36,590 nt of DNA. Source: Bacillota bacterium. Lineage in GTDB: Bacteria; Bacillota; Sulfobacillia; JAJYWN01; JAJZPE01. Shown here piece by piece: positions 1 to 7,901 of this stretch. A model generated the notes under the pieces. That model ran no database searches and had not been told where the DNA came from. It saw only the letters and a program-made list of their open reading frames with translations. The stretch is from assembly GCA_021811325.1 (NCBI GenBank), contig JAJZPE010000012.1:1-36590 (forward strand). Reading direction: 5' to 3'. The translations under genes and the position numbers were made by a program. Position 1 is the stretch's first letter. Every line of letters starts with the position of its first letter.

Positions 1-2
1 CG

Positions 3-1910
3 CCGCCGGAGACATTCCGGCAGCACGCCAACGCCGGTGACCCCGCGATCTATCAGAAGGCCGAAACCGACCTGTCCGGGTTCTGGGCCGAGGAGGCCCT
101 TCGGCTCGACTGGTTCAAGCGGTGGGAACAGGTCCTCGAATGGAACCCGCCATGGGTCAAGTGGTTCTCCGGCGGCCTGCTCAACGCGGCCTACAACTGC
201 GTCGACCGCCACGCCGCCTCGCTCCGCCGGAACAAAGTGGCCATCCTCTGGGAGGGCGAGCCCGGGGACTCCCGCGTCTTCACCTATGGCATGCTGCTCC
301 GCGAGGTCAACCGGTTCGCCAACGCCCTCAAGTCCCTCGGTGTCAGGAAGGGCGACCGGGTGGCCATCTACCTCGGAATGGTCCCGGAACTGGCCATCGC
401 CATGCTGGCCTGCGCGAAGATCGGCGCCCCGCACAGCGTCGTCTTCGGCGGCTTCTCCGCCGAGGCCCTCCGCGACCGGATCAACGACGCGCAGGCCAAG
501 GTGCTGGTCACGGCCGACGGGGCCTGGCGGAGAGGGAATGTCGTCCCCCTCAAGACCAACGCCGATGAGGCTTTGACAGGGACCCCATCCATCGAGAAGG
601 TGGTCGTCGTCGACCGGATCGGGCGTTCCGGGCGGGCCGTGGCGGCCATGCAGGAAGGCCGTGACGTCTGGTGGGATGACGTGACCGCCGGGGCCTCCGC
701 GGAGTGCGCAGCCGAACCGCTCGACGCCGAGGACATGCTGTTCATCCTCTACACCAGCGGGACCACCGGCAAGCCCAAGGGCGTGGTCCACACGACCGGC
801 GGCTACCTGGTCGGGACCTCGACCACCCACCGGTACATCTTCGACCTCAAGGAGGACGACGTCTACTGGTGCACCGCCGACATCGGCTGGGTCACCGGGC
901 ACTCGTACATCGTCTACGGACCGCTGGCCAACGGGAGCACGACCCTCATGTACGAAGGGACCCCGGACTACCCGGACCGCGGCCGCTGGTGGCAGATCGT
1001 CGAGAAGTACGGGGTCAACGTGCTCTACACCGCGCCCACGGCCATCCGCTCGATGATGCGTTGGGGGACCGACTGGCCGGCCAAGCACGACCTCAACAGC
1101 CTCAGGCTCCTGGGGACGGTCGGCGAGCCGATCAACCCGGAGGCCTGGATGTGGTATCACGAGAACGTCGGCCACGGCCTCTGCCCCATCGTCGACACGT
1201 GGTGGCAGACGGAGACGGGGATGATTCTCATCTCGCCGCTGCCCGGGCTGATCGCCACGAAACCCGGGTCGGCCACCCGCCCCTTCCCCGGGGTGCAGGT
1301 CGACGTCCTGGATGAGCACGGGAACAGCGTCGGGCCCGGCGCCGGCGGCAACCTCGTGCTCACCAAGCCCTGGCCGGCCATGTTGCGGACCATCTACGGC
1401 GACCCGGACCGTTTCGTCCACCAGTACTGGTCGCGATACCCCGGCAAGTACCTGACCGGCGACGGGGCCAAGGTCGATGACGACGGCTACCTGTGGCTGA
1501 TGGGCCGGGTCGACGACGTGATGAACGTGGCCGGTCACCGCATCTCGACCTACGAAGTGGAGAGCGCCCTCGTCGACCACCCGAGCGTGGCCGAGGCGGC
1601 GGTCATCGGCAAGACGCACGACATCAAGGGCCAGGCCATCTCGGCCTTCGTCACCCTCAAAGAGGGGGCGCGCCCGGATGAAGCCCTGAAGGACGAACTC
1701 AAGCAGCACGTGGCCCGGAAGATCGGGGCCATCGCTAGGCCCGACGACATCTTCTTCACCGCCGAACTCCCCAAGACCCGGAGCGCCAAGATCATGCGCC
1801 GCCTGCTGCGGGACATCGCCGAGGGGCGGGCCCTGGGGGACACGACCACCTTGGCCGACCCGGCGGTGGTGGCGCAACTGCGTGACCAGTACGAATCGGA
1901 TGGGGACTGA
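3..1910 (+). CDS. acs: acetyl-CoA synthetase (AMP-forming), 5' end cut by window edge
   Basis: This enzyme activates acetate with ATP and CoA to acetyl-CoA through acetyl-AMP, in the cytoplasm. The reading frame is open from base 3, giving about 635 visible residues against roughly 630-660 for the family, so only a short N-terminal piece lies outside the window. Visible signatures are the P-loop [11 protein letters not shown], the acetate/CoA pocket segment WWQTETG, the hinge region [14 protein letters not shown] followed by [13 protein letters not shown], and the C-terminal acetylation/catalytic-lysine motif [11 protein letters not shown]. The usual motif reads TRSGKIMRR, so there is a Gly-to-Ala change beside the lysine. 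It is convergent with comEA, with 52 bases between the stop codons. The N-terminal stretch encoded from base 3 to 236 (rich in W, with WFKRWEQV) is typical Acs cap sequence, so an internal start near 237 is not credible. Confidence 0.95.
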   Translation, partial: PPETFRQHANAGDPAIYQKAETDLSGFWAEEALRLDWFKRWEQVLEWNPPWVKWFSGGLLNAAYNCVDRHAASLRRNKVAILWEGEPGDSRVFTYGMLLREVNRFANALKSLGVRKGDRVAIYLGMVPELAIAMLACAKIGAPHSVVFGGFSAEALRDRINDAQAKVLVTADGAWRRGNVVPLKTNADEALTGTPSIEKVVVVDRIGRSGRAVAAMQEGRDVWWDDVTAGASAECAAEPLDAEDMLFILYTSGTTGKPKGVVHTTGGYLVGTSTTHRYIFDLKEDDVYWCTADIGWVTGHSYIVYGPLANGSTTLMYEGTPDYPDRGRWWQIVEKYGVNVLYTAPTAIRSMMRWGTDWPAKHDLNSLRLLGTVGEPINPEAWMWYHENVGHGLCPIVDTWWQTETGMILISPLPGLIATKPGSATRPFPGVQVDVLDEHGNSVGPGAGGNLVLTKPWPAMLRTIYGDPDRFVHQYWSRYPGKYLTGDGAKVDDDGYLWLMGRVDDVMNVAGHRISTYEVESALVDHPSVAEAAVIGKTHDIKGQAISAFVTLKEGARPDEALKDELKQHVARKIGAIARPDDIFFTAELPKTRSAKIMRRLLRDIAEGRALGDTTTLADPAVVAQLRDQYESDGD

Positions 1911-1962
1911 GGCACCGGAGCTTCAAGAGGACCAGGTCTTTCAGTTTCGCCCCGGCCATACC

Positions 1963-2673
1963 TCAGGGGGCCGTCACGAGGTCCTTGACCTCGGCGAACT
2001 TCCGCTCCCCGATGCCCGAGACATTCCGGAGCTCTTCGATGCTCTGGAAGGCGCCGTGGCTCGCGCGGTAGGCGATGATCCGCTGGGCCAGGGCGGGCCC
2101 GATGCCCGGCAGCGACTCGAGGGCCAACTGGTCGGCCAGGTTCAGGCTGACCTTGCCCCCGATGAGCGCGCCGCCCGCAAGCCCGCCGCCCGAGGGCCCG
2201 CCGCCCGCAAGCCCGCCGCCCCCGGACCCCGCGCCGGTGCCCGCGCGCCCGGGCGATGCCGCCGTCCCCTGACCTCCGCCGACTTCCTTCTTGCTCGGCA
2301 CGTAGACCTTCTGCCCGTCGGCCAGCTTCGAAGCCAGGTTGAGCCAGTCGAGAGCGGCCCCGTCGGCTGCCCCGCCGGCCGTGTTGACCGCGTCGATGAC
2401 CCGGCTGCCCGCGTCCAGGCGGTAGACGCCCGGCGCCTTGACCGCGCCGGCGACGTGGACGACGAGGGGCGGCGGGCCCTCGGTAGTCTGGCCCTGCTCC
2501 CCCGGGTCTGCGAGGGAGGCGCCGGGCGGGCCGTGGGAACCGGCGCTTCCCGGCCCGGCCAGGGCCGCCCGCGAGGTCACGAAGTGGCGCCAGACGAGGA
2601 GCCCACCCCAGGCCGCCGTCAGGGCTACGACAAGGGCCAGCGCGGCCGCCTCGGCCCGCGTCAGTCGGGACAC
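1963..2673 (-). CDS. comEA: ComEA-type DNA-binding competence protein
   Basis: ComEA binds incoming double-stranded DNA at the outer face of the membrane during natural transformation. The 236-residue protein has one N-terminal membrane segment (LALVVALTAAWGGLLVW), a SLBB-like domain (VVHVAGAVKAPGVYRL), a very Gly-rich linker, and a C-terminal pair of helix-hairpin-helix motifs (ESLPGIGPALAQRI and NVSGIGERKFAEV). The GTG at 2673 was chosen because a GGGGGAGGGG Shine-Dalgarno lies just upstream and the membrane segment follows at once; a longer in-frame reading runs back into leuS. The ribosome-binding sequence is also the 3' arm of the leuS terminator. The linker is coded by a repetitive C/G-rich tract around 2160-2260. 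No comEC lies next to it inside the window. Confidence 0.9.
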   Translation of the reverse strand: MSRLTRAEAAALALVVALTAAWGGLLVWRHFVTSRAALAGPGSAGSHGPPGASLADPGEQGQTTEGPPPLVVHVAGAVKAPGVYRLDAGSRVIDAVNTAGGAADGAALDWLNLASKLADGQKVYVPSKKEVGGGQGTAASPGRAGTGAGSGGGGLAGGGPSGGGLAGGALIGGKVSLNLADQLALESLPGIGPALAQRIIAYRASHGAFQSIEELRNVSGIGERKFAEVKDLVTAP

Positions 2674-2674
2674 A

Positions 2675-2707
2675 AAAACCCCTCCCCCGCGTTGGGGGAG
2701 GGGTTTT
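2675..2707 (-). terminator. leuS intrinsic terminator overlapping the comEA ribosome-binding site
   Basis: On the minus strand the arms are AAAACCCCTCCCCC and GGGGGAGGGGTTTT, perfectly complementary over 14 bases with a 5-base loop, followed by one more T. This is a textbook intrinsic terminator 37 bases after the leuS stop. The 3' arm is also the only Shine-Dalgarno for comEA, whose GTG begins directly after the T-run. Confidence 0.9.
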
Positions 2708-2744
2708 CGATTCTCAGCCGCCGGTTCCTCCCGGCGTCGAACGA

Positions 2745-5252
2745 TTACTTGACGACGATGTTGGCCAGGCGGTCGGGCACGGCGATGACCTTGACGACCT
2801 GCTTCCCGCGGACGAGTTCCTGCACCCGGCGGTGCTTCAGGATGAGCTCGCGGAACATCTCCTCGGACAGGCCCGACGGCACGTTCAGCCGGTCGCGGAT
2901 CTTGCCGTTGATCTGGACGACGATCTCGACCTCGTCGACCTTCAGGGCCCGCGGGTCGTAGATCGGCCAGGACTGCAGGTGCACGCTGCCCTGCCGGCCC
3001 ATCATCGACCAAAGCTCCTCGGCCAGGAACGGGGCGAAGGGCGCGAGCAGCAGGACCAGCTTCTCCACGGCCTCGGCGACGCCGGCTCTGTTCTGCTGGG
3101 CCTCCGGCACCTCGTCCTGGTACTTATGAAGGGCGTTGACCAGCTCCATGAAGGCGCTGATGGCCGTGTTGAAGTTGTAGCGCTCCTCGATGTCCTCGGT
3201 GGCCCGCTTGATCGTCACGTGGGTGACCCGCCGCAGCTCACGCTCGGCCGGGCCGAGGGGCGCCGCGCTCGACCGGGCGGCGGCCGCCTGGCGCCCGCCG
3301 GTCCCGAACGTCTTGAGCATCTCGGCGTTGGCGGCCACGAGGCGCCAGACCCGGTTGATGAAGCGATAGGCGCCCTCGACCCCACGGTCGCTCCACTCCA
3401 GTTCTTTCTCGGGCGGCGAGGCGAAGAGGATGAACAACCGGGCCGTGTCGGCCCCGTACTTATCGATGATCTCGACCGGGCTGACGATATTTCCCTTGGA
3501 CTTGGACATGGCCGCCCCGTCCTTGAGGACCATCCCCTGGGTCAGGAGGTTGCGGAAGGGCTCGACCTCGTCCAGGAGGCCCGCGTCGTGCAGGACCTTG
3601 GTGACAAAGCGCGAGTACAGGAGGTGCAGGACGGCGTGCTCGATGCCCCCGGTGTACTGGTCGACGGGCATCCAGTAGGCCGCTTCCTGCGGGTCGAAGG
3701 CCACGTCGTCGTTGCGGGCCGAGGCGTAGCGTAGGTAGTACCAGGAGGAGCAGACGAAGGTGTCCATCGTGTCGGTCTCGCGCCGGGCCGGACCGCCGCA
3801 AGTCGGGCAGGTCGTCTCGACGAACTGCTTCGAGCCGGCCAGCGGGGACTGGCCCGCTCCGGTGAAGACCACGTCGTCGGGCAGCAGGACGGGCAGGTCC
3901 TTCTCGGGCACGGGGACGATGCCGCACTTCTCGCAGTAGACGACGGGGATGGGGGCGCCCCAGTAGCGCTGGCGGGAGATGAGCCAGTCGCGCAGGTGGT
4001 AGTTGACCCTGCGGACGCCCAGGCCCTTCTCCTCGACGAAGTCGGCGATGCGGGTCTTGCCGACCTCGTTGTCGAGGCCGTCGTATGGCCCCGAGTTGAC
4101 CATCTTCCCCGGCCCGCTGTAGGCCTGGGGCGTCGCTTCATCCAGAGGCTCGCCGGCGGGCTGGATGACCACCCGGAGGGGGAGCCCGAACTTCTTGATG
4201 AACTCGAAGTCGCGCTGGTCGTGGGCGGGGACGCCCATGACGGCGCCGGTCCCGTACTCCATCAGCACGTAGTTGGCAATCCAGATGGGCACGGCCTCAC
4301 CGTTCAAGGGGTTGACGGCCCGGGCCCCGATGAAGAGGCCCTCCTTGACGGTCTCGGACGACGTCCGGTCGATCTCGCTCATCTTGCGGACCCGCTCGAC
4401 GAGGGCCTTCGCCGGCCCCTCGTACTCGGTCCCCTTGGTCAGCTTCTCGACCAGCGGGTGCTCGGGGGCGAGGACCAGGAAGGTGACCCCGTAGATGGTG
4501 TCGTGCCGGGTGGTGAAGACCGGGATAGGGTCACCGGTCTTCTCGACGCGGAAGGTCAGCTCGACCCCCTCGGAGCGGCCGATCCAGTTCTCCTGCATCG
4601 TCCGGACGCGCTCCGGCCAGCCGGAGAGCAGCGACAGGTCGGCCAGCAGCCGGTCGGCGTAGTCGGTGATCTTGAAGAACCACTGCTCGATCTCTTTCTT
4701 CGTGACCACGGAGTCGCAGCGCCAGCAGCGGCCGCCCTCGACCTGCTCGTTGGCGAGGACGGTGGCGCAGGACGGGCACCAGTTGACGGCGGCGCTCTTC
4801 TTGTAGGCCAGGCCGCGCTTATAGAGCTGCAGGAACAGCCACTCGGTCCACTTGTAGTAGGCCGGGTGGCAGGTGGCCACCTCGCGGTCGAAATCGTAGC
4901 TGATGCCGAGCGTCTGGAACTGCTCGTGCATGGTGGCGATGTTCTGGTAGGTCCACTCGGCCGGCGGGATGCCGTGCTTGATGGCGGCGTTCTCGGACGG
5001 CATGCCGAAGGCGTCGTACCCGATCGGGTGCAGGACGTTGAACCCGTTCATCCGCTTGAAACGGGCGATGACGTCCCCGATGGTGTAATTGCGGACGTGG
5101 CCCATGTGCAGGTCGCCGGACGGATACGGGAACATCTCCAGGGCGTAGAACTTCGGCTTCGCCGGGTCCACCTTGACGTGGTAGATCCCCGATTCGTCCC
5201 AGGCCCGCCGCCACTTCTGGGCGACAGCCTTGAACTCATAACGGTCTTCCAT
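2745..5252 (-). CDS. leuS: leucyl-tRNA synthetase
   Basis: It charges tRNA-Leu with leucine in the cytoplasm. The 835-residue length fits bacterial LeuRS. In order: class I signature HMGH in the segment [15 protein letters not shown], a zinc-binding insertion with CPSC and CWRC pairs, the CP1 editing domain ending near [10 protein letters not shown], a second Cys cluster (CEKCG, CPTCG), the KMSKS-type loop MSKSKGN, an anticodon-binding helical domain, and the C-terminal domain with [10 protein letters not shown]. The ATG at 5252 ([10 protein letters not shown]) was chosen because GGAGG lies 6-7 bases upstream and the family starts here; a longer in-frame reading only enters the T-box leader and tRNA. 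Expression is very likely controlled by the T-box at 5310-5683, and the gene ends in an intrinsic terminator at 2675-2707. Confidence 0.97.
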   Translation of the reverse strand: MEDRYEFKAVAQKWRRAWDESGIYHVKVDPAKPKFYALEMFPYPSGDLHMGHVRNYTIGDVIARFKRMNGFNVLHPIGYDAFGMPSENAAIKHGIPPAEWTYQNIATMHEQFQTLGISYDFDREVATCHPAYYKWTEWLFLQLYKRGLAYKKSAAVNWCPSCATVLANEQVEGGRCWRCDSVVTKKEIEQWFFKITDYADRLLADLSLLSGWPERVRTMQENWIGRSEGVELTFRVEKTGDPIPVFTTRHDTIYGVTFLVLAPEHPLVEKLTKGTEYEGPAKALVERVRKMSEIDRTSSETVKEGLFIGARAVNPLNGEAVPIWIANYVLMEYGTGAVMGVPAHDQRDFEFIKKFGLPLRVVIQPAGEPLDEATPQAYSGPGKMVNSGPYDGLDNEVGKTRIADFVEEKGLGVRRVNYHLRDWLISRQRYWGAPIPVVYCEKCGIVPVPEKDLPVLLPDDVVFTGAGQSPLAGSKQFVETTCPTCGGPARRETDTMDTFVCSSWYYLRYASARNDDVAFDPQEAAYWMPVDQYTGGIEHAVLHLLYSRFVTKVLHDAGLLDEVEPFRNLLTQGMVLKDGAAMSKSKGNIVSPVEIIDKYGADTARLFILFASPPEKELEWSDRGVEGAYRFINRVWRLVAANAEMLKTFGTGGRQAAAARSSAAPLGPAERELRRVTHVTIKRATEDIEERYNFNTAISAFMELVNALHKYQDEVPEAQQNRAGVAEAVEKLVLLLAPFAPFLAEELWSMMGRQGSVHLQSWPIYDPRALKVDEVEIVVQINGKIRDRLNVPSGLSEEMFRELILKHRRVQELVRGKQVVKVIAVPDRLANIVVK

Positions 5253-5322
5253 GGTTGCCCTCCGTTTTTCGGGCGTCTCGTCGAGCGGCGCCTGCGACCA
5301 CGGGCCGCCAAAAGCAAAAGGG

Positions 5323-5349
5323 CCCCTCGTCCCGGTCAGGGACGAGAGG
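5323..5349 (-). terminator. regulated terminator of the leuS T-box
   Basis: CCTCTCGTCCC and GGGACGAGGGG pair over 11 bp with one T-G pair around the loop TGACC, followed by CCC and a T-rich tail. Its 5' arm overlaps the region the antiterminator uses, as expected for a T-box. Confidence 0.88.
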
Positions 5350-5374
5350 CTTCTCCCGTGGTACCACCCTACTT

Positions 5375-5479
5375 GATAAAGAAAAGCAATTTGTGGAGCC
5401 GATGGGGATCGAACCCACGACCTCGTGAATGCCATTCACGCGCTCTCCCAACTGAGCTACAGCCCCACGAATCTTTATC
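5375..5479 (-). repeat. 8-bp inverted repeat enclosing the tRNA gene in the T-box leader
   Basis: GATAAAGA (5479-5472) and TCTTTATC (5382-5375) are exact complements on the minus-strand RNA. They enclose a 5-base spacer, the complete 73-base tRNA-Ala, and an 11-base spacer. The helix occupies the place of T-box Stem III, directly before the antiterminator linker. Whether it forms in vivo is inference. Confidence 0.75.
5394..5466 (-). tRNA. tRNA-Ala (anticodon GGC)
   Basis: The minus strand gives a full 73-base cloverleaf: acceptor GGGGCTG/CGGCTCC, D-arm GCTC...GAGC, anticodon stem CGTGA/TCACG with loop ATGGCAT (anticodon GGC at loop positions 3-5), and T-arm GTGGG/CCCAT with loop TTCGATC. 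The discriminator is A. CCA is not encoded: the genome continues CAA. The acceptor has G-T and T-G pairs, in line with Ala identity, though the typical G3-U70 pair of tRNA-Ala is the G3-T70 seen here. No promoter lies between Stem I of the leuS leader and the tRNA, so the tRNA should be made from the leuS promoter. Confidence 0.96.
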
Positions 5480-5689
5480 CGCTTGTCGGCCTCTTAACGC
5501 TGGCCCCGCGGCGCCGGTTACTGGGCTTCGCCGGCACGGCTCCCGGGCGAGTCCCGCCGCCACCCGCCGCCGGCTTGCACCATCCGCCGGCTCTCTACGG
5601 GTCGAGTGGGTCTGGCGTTACTCCCGATCCTCGCCTTGACCTTATTCGTCGAAAAGGCGCGCGGCCTTGCCGCGAACGCTACAAATGAC

Positions 5690-5718
5690 ATTATAGCCGC
5701 AGGGAAGGTCGTTGTCAA
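5690..5718 (-). promoter_or_regulatory. consensus sigma-A promoter for T-box/tRNA-Ala/leuS
   Basis: A perfect TTGACA (5718-5713) and a perfect TATAAT (5695-5690) are separated by exactly 17 bases. Transcription would start near 5683, just before the T-box Stem I. It lies in the short gap after the rsfS stop (5737). Confidence 0.93.
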
Positions 5719-5736
5719 GTTGACCGGGGACTGCGT

Positions 5737-6105
5737 CTATCGGCTGGCGGCCTGCGCGGCGGGCATTTCCACGGGCTTGGCGTCACCCCACAGGCGCTCG
5801 AGGTTGTAGAATTCGCGGCTGATCTCGTCAAAGATATGCACGACGACATCACCGTAGTCAAGCAGGACCCATCCGGCCTTGTCGGCCCCTTCCCGGTGCA
5901 GCAAGCGGACCCCTTCGCGCTCGAACTTCTCCTCGACGCGGCCGGCCAGGCCCTGCACGTGGGTGCTCGAACTGCCGCTGCAGATGACGAAGTAGTCGGT
6001 CACCAGCGTCAGCTCGGTGAGGTCGAGGACGACGATGCGCCGTCCCTTCCGCTCATCCAGCCCTTCCGCCGCCAAACGGGCCAGCTCCGCTGAGGTTCTA
6101 CCCAT
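5737..6105 (-). CDS. rsfS: ribosomal silencing factor RsfS
   Basis: RsfS (YbeB/Iojap family) binds ribosomal protein L14 and blocks subunit joining when nutrients are scarce. At 122 residues it has the usual size. It carries the family core VVLDLTELTLVTDYFVICSG, then TSHV-like STHVQGL, GWVLLDYGDVVVHIF and the C-terminal REFYNLERLW. The ATG at 6105 has AAGGAGG seven bases upstream. It follows the LCP gene by 34 bases and is probably cotranscribed with it, the usual Firmicutes order. Confidence 0.96.
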   Translation of the reverse strand: MGRTSAELARLAAEGLDERKGRRIVVLDLTELTLVTDYFVICSGSSSTHVQGLAGRVEEKFEREGVRLLHREGADKAGWVLLDYGDVVVHIFDEISREFYNLERLWGDAKPVEMPAAQAASR

Positions 6106-6139
6106 GCATCCGCCTCCTTGCCGTGCTTTCGTACCCGGT

Positions 6140-7534
6140 CTATCGATAGTCCTTACCGACGATGATGGTCACGTTGTACGACGGGTTCTTGGTCGTCCGG
6201 CGGTAGAGCTTGGCCGTGGGGACCAGTCCCGAAACCGCCTTGCCGACCGCCTGCAGGTTCTCCTCGCCGTCCAGCCCGATCACCTGGGTCACCGGGTAGC
6301 TGGACTTGTCGGCCGTCCCCACGGAGGCCACGTTGAAGCCCATGCCGCGCAGCTCGTCGGCCAGGCTCGAAGCCTTGCCGCTGGTCCCGCTGCCGTTGAG
6401 GACCTCGACCTTGATCTTGGCGTTGGCCCCGCGGTCGATGCCGCGGATGTAGGTGTCGACCATGTTCCGGACGCCGACCGGGTCGAGTTTGACGAAGGAC
6501 TCTCCGCGGATGTCCTCCATGGCCAGCACCGGCAGCGTGCCTGACTTGACCCGGTCCTGGTTGAGCCGCAAGGCCTGAGTGGCCAGGTTGACCATTTCCG
6601 AAGGGGTCAGATTGGTGTCGATGTACTTCGAGGACTCGGAGGCCAAGACCGGGATCTTGAAGACCGTCCCGACGTTCAGGGCCTTCTTCATGACCGCCTT
6701 GAAGAACTGCTGCTGGACTTCCATCCGCTTGATGTCACCTTCTGGGTAGTACCGGAAACGCACCAGCTCCATGGCTTTTTCGCCGTTCAGGACCTGCTTC
6801 CCGGCTTTCAGGTGGATGTGCAGGTTCTGGTACGGGTCGTCATAGTCCATGTTCCGCGGGACGGTCATCTCCACCCCGCCGAGGATGTCGACCAGCTTGA
6901 CGAAGCCGGTGACGTCGGTCCGCAGGTAGTAGTGAACCGGCACCCGGAGGAGCTTCGAAACGGTTTCCATGGCCAGCTCAGGCCCCATCGAGTTGGGGAA
7001 GGTCTTGAGGCCCTTCTTCCGGGCGGCCTCGTACGCGTCCCCGTCGCCGAAGGCGTGAGCGGCGTTGATCTTCTGAATGCCTTCCTTCTCATGCCCCGGG
7101 ATGACGACCTCGCTGTCCCGCGGGATGGAGATCATGCTCAGGGCGTGGCTCTCGGGGTCGAAGCTGAAGAGGACCATGGTGTCGGTGCGGCGCGGGAGCG
7201 TGGCGTAACGCAGGTCTTGCTGCACCCCGTAGCCCCTGGTGTCCTGGGCCTCGTCGAGGCCGAGGACCAAGATGTTGACCGGCTGGCCGGGCTGGGGCAC
7301 GGGCACCGGCCTGCGCCCGCCGCCGTTGAGGAGGCCAGTCAGGTCGGTGTGGATGCCACGGAGGAAGGCGTAAAGACTCCCGCCCATGAGGAGAGCGAGA
7401 ACCAGGAGGAAGGCCAGCCCGATGAAGGTCAGGCGGCGCCACCGTACTTTCAGACGCTTCTTCTGCTGCCGGGGGCCGAGGGTGGGCACGCGGGACCACT
7501 CGCTCGGTGCCGGAGGAAGGTCTCCACCGGACAT
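6140..7534 (-). CDS. LytR-CpsA-Psr (LCP) family glycopolymer ligase
   Basis: LCP proteins transfer undecaprenyl-linked anionic glycopolymers such as teichoic acids onto peptidoglycan at the outer membrane face. The 464 residues begin with a basic cytoplasmic tail (QQKKRLKVRWRR) and one membrane helix (FIGLAFLLVLALLMGGSLYAF). The LCP domain follows, with VNILVLGLDE, the Arg/Asp-rich pocket RRTDTMVLFS, SMISIPRDSEV, INAAHAFG, and the conserved MELVRFRYYPEGDIKRMEVQ. A C-terminal LytR_C domain (IKVEVLNGSGTSGKAS) ends the protein. The start at 7534 has GGAGG seven bases upstream. A good promoter lies at 7619-7648, and a stable hairpin (7588-7612) sits at the predicted 5' end of the mRNA. This position between nadD and rsfS is standard; yqeK, often present here, is missing. 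Confidence 0.93.
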   Translation of the reverse strand: MSGGDLPPAPSEWSRVPTLGPRQQKKRLKVRWRRLTFIGLAFLLVLALLMGGSLYAFLRGIHTDLTGLLNGGGRRPVPVPQPGQPVNILVLGLDEAQDTRGYGVQQDLRYATLPRRTDTMVLFSFDPESHALSMISIPRDSEVVIPGHEKEGIQKINAAHAFGDGDAYEAARKKGLKTFPNSMGPELAMETVSKLLRVPVHYYLRTDVTGFVKLVDILGGVEMTVPRNMDYDDPYQNLHIHLKAGKQVLNGEKAMELVRFRYYPEGDIKRMEVQQQFFKAVMKKALNVGTVFKIPVLASESSKYIDTNLTPSEMVNLATQALRLNQDRVKSGTLPVLAMEDIRGESFVKLDPVGVRNMVDTYIRGIDRGANAKIKVEVLNGSGTSGKASSLADELRGMGFNVASVGTADKSSYPVTQVIGLDGEENLQAVGKAVSGLVPTAKLYRRTTKNPSYNVTIIVGKDYR

Positions 7535-7587
7535 GACAGGACCTCCGATGCGGGGATGAGAGAGCGAAACTGAGGAGGCCGGAAAAC

Positions 7588-7612
7588 GACAAGCGACGGT
7601 TTCGTCGCTGTC
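7588..7612 (-). promoter_or_regulatory. hairpin at the predicted 5' end of the LCP mRNA
   Basis: GACAGCGACG and CGTCGC-T-TGTC pair around a short loop, with one bulged T, and are followed by GTTTTCC. It begins at the transcription start predicted from the promoter at 7619-7648, so it may stabilise the 5' end or act as a weak attenuator. Confidence 0.45.
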
Positions 7613-7618
7613 CTAAAT

Positions 7619-7648
7619 ACTATACCAAAAAGCTGCATCCTCTTTCAA
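7619..7648 (-). promoter_or_regulatory. sigma-A promoter for LCP-rsfS
   Basis: TTGAAA (7648-7643), an 18-base spacer and TATAGT (7624-7619). Start near 7612. It separates LCP-rsfS from the upstream RRM gene. Confidence 0.75.
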
Positions 7649-7901
7649 TGTCAATTACTGTGACCGGCCCGGTCATTAGACTGCGCGGCGCGACCGCCGG
7701 TTCCCAGGCCGAACAAAAAAAGCCCCCGACGGCTGAACGATAGGCACAATAAAGCCTCCAAAGCTGATAGCCAGGCCGGAGATCCAACCAGGATCGGAGC
7801 ATTTAGAGGCACCGTCAAGACTGACGATTCAATTTTGCGTAGGGGTCGCGGTCTAAGCCGACCGCCGGTGTCGGAACAAGGTGTTCAAGGAACCTGGCCG
7901 A
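7649..7901 (-). other. AT-richer, hairpin-rich intergenic region with no convincing gene
   Basis: No credible coding frame is present; a 60-codon open frame at 7620-7802 lacks a ribosome-binding site and family resemblance. On the minus strand several hairpins follow each other: GCGGTC/GACCGC (7865-7848), CGTCA/TGACG, GATCC/GGATC and a GCCTC/GAGGC closing helix. They end in a weak AGCC/GGCT hairpin with seven Ts (7721-7715), probably the terminator of the RRM transcript. I could not match it to a riboswitch or small-RNA class I know. Confidence 0.4.

Larger units (their letters stand above)
5310..5683 (-). promoter_or_regulatory. T-box (tRNA-Leu-sensing) leader of leuS, interrupted by a tRNA gene
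   Basis: T-box leaders sense uncharged cognate tRNA and switch a terminator off. Read on the minus strand, Stem I shows the loop-E sequence GGGAGTA (5625-5619), the AGAGAG bulge (5596-5591) and a distal hairpin CCGGC/GCCGG (5590-5586 with 5574-5570). Supporting helices are ACCCG/CGGGT (5602-5598 with 5566-5562) and CGCC/GGCG (5617-5614 with 5561-5558). The codon CUC, a Leu specifier, lies at 5551-5549. A GCGTTAAG segment (5500-5493) resembles the Stem II/IIA region. The T-box sequence AGGGTGGTACCACGGG is at 5370-5355. Its bulge reads TGGT, which suits a tRNA with discriminator A. The competing terminator is an 11-bp stem (5349-5339 with 5333-5323) followed by a T-rich tail at 5319-5310. A whole tRNA-Ala lies between Stem II and the antiterminator. 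Confidence 0.88.

Noticed and set aside
237-1910. Start of acetyl-CoA synthetase at 237
   Set aside because: The frame is open and clearly Acs-like back to base 3; 237 is only the first start-like codon in the window.
2745-5435. LeuRS start at 5435
   Set aside because: It would translate the T-box terminator, antiterminator and part of the tRNA; the ATG at 5252 has a proper ribosome-binding site and family N-terminus.
3996-5639. Long plus-strand open frame opposite leuS
   Set aside because: It is antisense to leuS and the tRNA, with composition typical of a high-GC shadow frame.
5714-5724. GTCAA-G-TTGAC palindrome at the leuS promoter as a Crp/Fnr site
   Set aside because: Half-sites are everted with a 1-base spacer, unlike the TTGAC-N4-GTCAA operators; it arises from the perfect -35 box and flanking bases.
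7620-7802. 60-codon minus-strand frame in the intergenic region
   Set aside because: No ribosome-binding site, no resemblance to a family, and it overlaps the LCP promoter and hairpins.
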